This document shows positions 61,664 to 64,000 of a stretch of 64,000 bases of DNA, piece after piece. Each line of letters begins with the position of its first letter. The first letter of the stretch is position 1. The position numbers were made by a program, and so were the translations under genes. Under the pieces are notes generated by a model. That model saw nothing but the letters and a program-made list of their open reading frames with translations. It did not search any database and had not been told where the DNA came from. Source of the stretch: JABACD01 sp047639675 (lineage in GTDB: Bacteria > Planctomycetota > UBA1135 > GCA-002686595); contig JBLIOI010000002.1 of the NCBI GenBank assembly GCA_047639675.1, positions 1 to 64,000 of the forward strand. Direction: 5' to 3'.

Positions 61664-63631
61664 ATGCGTCACAATCGAACACTCAGTACCTTGCGTTCAC
61701 TTCTCACTCTTGTTCTCTTGCTTGCTGGAAACTTGGTCTCTCCGGCCTTCGGATTCCAATCTGGACAGGCGCGTATTTCGACTCTGATCCTGACCGGGCA
61801 AAACAGAACTGACTGGCGTTGGACGAGTACGCACTTTCGGGATCTCTTAGAGGCAAGCGGACGTTTCGATGTTGAAGTTTCGCTGAGCCCGGAAGGAACG
61901 CTACTCGACACGGCCTATCTCGCTCGCTTCGATCTGTTGTTGATCGATTACTCGGGCAGTCGCTGGGGTGATGCGGCCGAGAAGAACTTCCTCGATGCAG
62001 TGAACGGCGGCGCAGGTGTGGTCGTCATCGGAGATGCAGTCGCAGCATTTGAAAATTGGACCGAGTACGAAACTCTGGTCGGTTTCAAATTAGGAGAATA
62101 CGCTTACAAGTCCAATTTCCAGAGCGTGAGCGTCGGAGTCACAGATTCGACGCACCCTGTACTCAAAGACTTTGGAGGCATTGCGGTGCGAGAGGAGCAA
62201 TTGGCAACCGGCCTCGAATTAGCCCTCGACGATCAGCACAAGGTCATCGCTACCGTTACGCCAATTGGTACTGGAGCTCCGGCGCAGCCCGCTCTTGTCG
62301 TTGGAACCTATGGAAAGGGCCGTACCTTTGCCACTCCTCTCGGTCACGTTTCGGAAGGCCGACGACAAACCTGGGAATCGCAGCGTAGCCCTGAGTCTGA
62401 GAAGTTGTTTCTACGCGCTTGCGAATGGGCTGCAACAGGCAAGGTGTCTTCACTTAAGCGAATGGCGCACAACACGCTAAGCGAAGCAGATCGCGCCGCC
62501 GGTTGGAGCTTACTATTCGATGGTAACTCCCCCACTGGTTGGAAAGCCAGCGAAGGTGTTGGCTTGAGCGAGGAGCGTTGGCACGTGGAGGGTGACGCGT
62601 TGCGCGTCCTGCCCGGAAAGGATTCCAGCAACTGGTTCAACGCTGCGGAGTATCGAGAGTTTGAGCTGGAGCTCGAATGGAAAGTCGAGGGCGGAGCCTC
62701 CTCTGCTCTGGGAATCTCCCGCGGCCAAGAACAAGCTGGGAGTTCCTTCGCATTCGACAATAGCCAGGGATCTGATGCTCAGAACATCCTGCGTCCTGAT
62801 GGAGAATTCAACCACGCCCGAGTGCTGGCGACCTACGATCATGTTGAGCACTGGCTCAATGGCATCAAGATCATGACGGTTTATACGGATCCAGCTCAAT
62901 GGGCTCGGCGTATGGGCGAGGATCAATTGGCTCGTGATCCAGAACTCTCCAAATTACCCCTCGCACGCATCATGCTTGAAGGTGATGGCACTGCAGTATG
63001 GATGCGCAACGTCAAGATCCGACCCATCCTGGAACAAGCTCCGGCCGTCAGCTCTTCGACCACCACCAATCTCTTCAATGGGCAAAACCTTGACGGTTGG
63101 TTATGGCTTTCGTTCAACGACAACAACAACGAAACGTCCCCCTTTCACGTGGGAGAAGAAGGCCAGCTTATCGGTTCGGGCCAACCCATGGGTACAGAGC
63201 GAACCCTGGAGACTTACCAGAATTTCGACCTATCCTTTAAATGGCGATTCAATCCGAGAAGCCGCATCGCTGGCAAGGCCGCAATCATGGTGCGCGCCAG
63301 CGGAGATGATGTGCGCTTTCCAAACGCCGTGGAGATTCGACTCGACCCAAACGAGGTCGGCACTCTCTGGCGTCAAGGCAAACTCGAACTCACTGGAGAG
63401 CGCCGGCGAACAAGTGGTCAATTGGTTCGTCCAATAGTCAACAGTGAGAACCGTGTTGGCGAGTGGAACCATATGGAAGTGCGCTTGCATGGCGGCGATC
63501 TCTTGGTGCTTCTCAACGGCCAGGTAGTGAACAACGCAAGTGACGTGACGATTCAATCGGGATGGATCGGCTTGGTCACTCGTGGGTTTGAAATCCAGTA
63601 CAGCAGCCTTCAGCTAACTCCCGGCGAGTGA
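61664..63631 (+). CDS. Secreted ThuA-like plus double DUF1080 (3-keto-disaccharide hydrolase) protein
   Basis: The 655-residue protein has a signal peptide (TLVLLLAGNLVSPAFG), a ThuA-like alpha/beta domain (about 37-265: STLILTGQNRTDWRWTSTHF, LLLIDYSGSRWG, VVVIGDAVAAF), and two DUF1080 lectin-like jelly-roll domains (about 280-450 with SLLFDGNSPTGWKA, and 460-650 with TNLFNGQNLDGWLW). DUF1080 proteins of this kind are 3-keto-glycoside hydrolases/lyases or carbohydrate-binding modules in planctomycetes. The ThuA domain is linked to trehalose utilisation and related sugar oxidation. It lies downstream of an arylsulfatase and may act on the same polysaccharide. Confidence 0.87.
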   Translation: MRHNRTLSTLRSLLTLVLLLAGNLVSPAFGFQSGQARISTLILTGQNRTDWRWTSTHFRDLLEASGRFDVEVSLSPEGTLLDTAYLARFDLLLIDYSGSRWGDAAEKNFLDAVNGGAGVVVIGDAVAAFENWTEYETLVGFKLGEYAYKSNFQSVSVGVTDSTHPVLKDFGGIAVREEQLATGLELALDDQHKVIATVTPIGTGAPAQPALVVGTYGKGRTFATPLGHVSEGRRQTWESQRSPESEKLFLRACEWAATGKVSSLKRMAHNTLSEADRAAGWSLLFDGNSPTGWKASEGVGLSEERWHVEGDALRVLPGKDSSNWFNAAEYREFELELEWKVEGGASSALGISRGQEQAGSSFAFDNSQGSDAQNILRPDGEFNHARVLATYDHVEHWLNGIKIMTVYTDPAQWARRMGEDQLARDPELSKLPLARIMLEGDGTAVWMRNVKIRPILEQAPAVSSSTTTNLFNGQNLDGWLWLSFNDNNNETSPFHVGEEGQLIGSGQPMGTERTLETYQNFDLSFKWRFNPRSRIAGKAAIMVRASGDDVRFPNAVEIRLDPNEVGTLWRQGKLELTGERRRTSGQLVRPIVNSENRVGEWNHMEVRLHGGDLLVLLNGQVVNNASDVTIQSGWIGLVTRGFEIQYSSLQLTPGE

Positions 63632-63914
63632 GAGAAGAAGAAGGATAATTAGGTCGAGGTGTGCGAGCCTTCGCTCGCGACTCCCCACCCAGCTCATTGC
63701 AAGCGCAGGCAGCGCCAGTTGATCTTCACGATCTCCGCCTATCTAGCAGCTAGTTCCACTCGATGTCGCTGGCTTCCACGGCACCAAGCTTCAGCTCCAA
63801 GTACTCCGCCCGTTCGTCAAAAGACTAGACATCAGAGTACTCACGGGCCCCATTTAGCCGGCTGCTTTACGCCTGTCAAAGACGACCAACATTGGCGTGA
63901 GTGAGACCAGAAGC

Positions 63915-64000
63915 TCAACGCCCGCTAGCCAACTTGAGCTCGAGCAACAAGGGTCGATGGTCGGAGATGAGGGACTCGTCGACCACGATTAACGTGTGGC
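63915..64000 (-). CDS. Endonuclease/exonuclease/phosphatase family protein, C-terminal fragment
   Basis: The right edge of the window cuts a minus-strand gene. The last 28 codons read HTLIVVDESLISDHRPLLLEL and end KLASGR with stop TGA at 63915. SDHRPLLLEL is the catalytic-end signature (SDHxP) of the EEP fold (exonuclease III, DNase I-like, inositol phosphatases). The rest of the gene lies outside, so the substrate cannot be told. The 283 bases between this stop and the DUF1080 gene show nothing notable. Confidence 0.75.
   Translation of the reverse strand, partial: HTLIVVDESLISDHRPLLLELKLASGR

Noticed and set aside
1..64000. CRISPR arrays, rRNA operons, prophage or secondary-metabolite cluster
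   Set aside because: No regularly spaced repeats, no rRNA-like sequence, and no phage structural or synthase genes were found.

Overview
The window reads as chromosomal DNA of a Gram-negative bacterium, most likely a member of Planctomycetota. This is inferred from the gene mix: a DWG-type Ser/Thr kinase with a membrane anchor, several sulfatases or sulfatase-like lipoproteins, a ThuA plus double DUF1080 protein, a TPR/ASPIC-UnbV pair, a di-haem cytochrome c peroxidase, many lipoprotein signal peptides, and a lipid A deacylase that implies LPS. GC is moderately high and genes are dense. No rRNA, intact tRNA, CRISPR array or prophage was seen. Two genes run off the edges: the kinase on the left, and an endonuclease/exonuclease/phosphatase C-terminus on the right that is only 28 codons long here.

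Layout. 1-6 kb: kinase, sucCD, bidomain dCTP deaminase, rhomboid protease. 6-11 kb: a short bL34 gene (41 codons), YciB, an unknown membrane protein, a B12-type radical SAM protein with a strong terminator, and an ATP/ADP-carrier-like transporter. 11-16 kb: a large VolA-like lipase lipoprotein coupled to an outer-membrane barrel, then mnmG. 16-21 kb: HEAT/TPR protein overlapping a class II deacetylase-like gene, di-haem peroxidase, radical SAM protein. 21.4-24.2 kb: GntR(YtrA-type)-ABC ATPase-permease operon with a palindromic operator. 24.5-27 kb: TPR and ASPIC/UnbV lipoproteins. 27-37.6 kb: FadD, a CnoX-like chaperedoxin, and a long envelope cluster (ABC exporter-type ATPase and permease, two DUF3299-like proteins, HEAT protein, two sulfatase-like lipoproteins without a formylglycine site). 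37.6-45.8 kb: ALDH7, unknown secreted protein, EttA, Nudix, LpxR, coiled-coil protein, GNAT. 45.8-50.2 kb: RND pump and its adaptor. 50.6-56.6 kb: the conserved tig-clpP-clpX block, DHH phosphoesterase, RlmN. 56.6-63.6 kb: patatin, alpha/beta hydrolase, true FGly arylsulfatase, ThuA-DUF1080 protein.

The most unusual structure is a family of about 160-bp non-coding palindromic elements (MITEs) at 37567-37727, 54240-54397 and, diverged and inverted, 50227-50387. They have inverted ends of about 46 bp and YTAR-like 4-bp target duplications, as IS5-group transposases make. Two of them sit exactly on TAG stop codons. At 37.6 kb the duplicated CTAG supplies the stop codon of both convergent neighbours, so before insertion one CTAG apparently ended both genes. 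The second most interesting region is the 29.7-37.6 kb envelope cluster, which could be an uncharacterised lipoprotein or metal-handling system serving alkaline-phosphatase-superfamily ectoenzymes.
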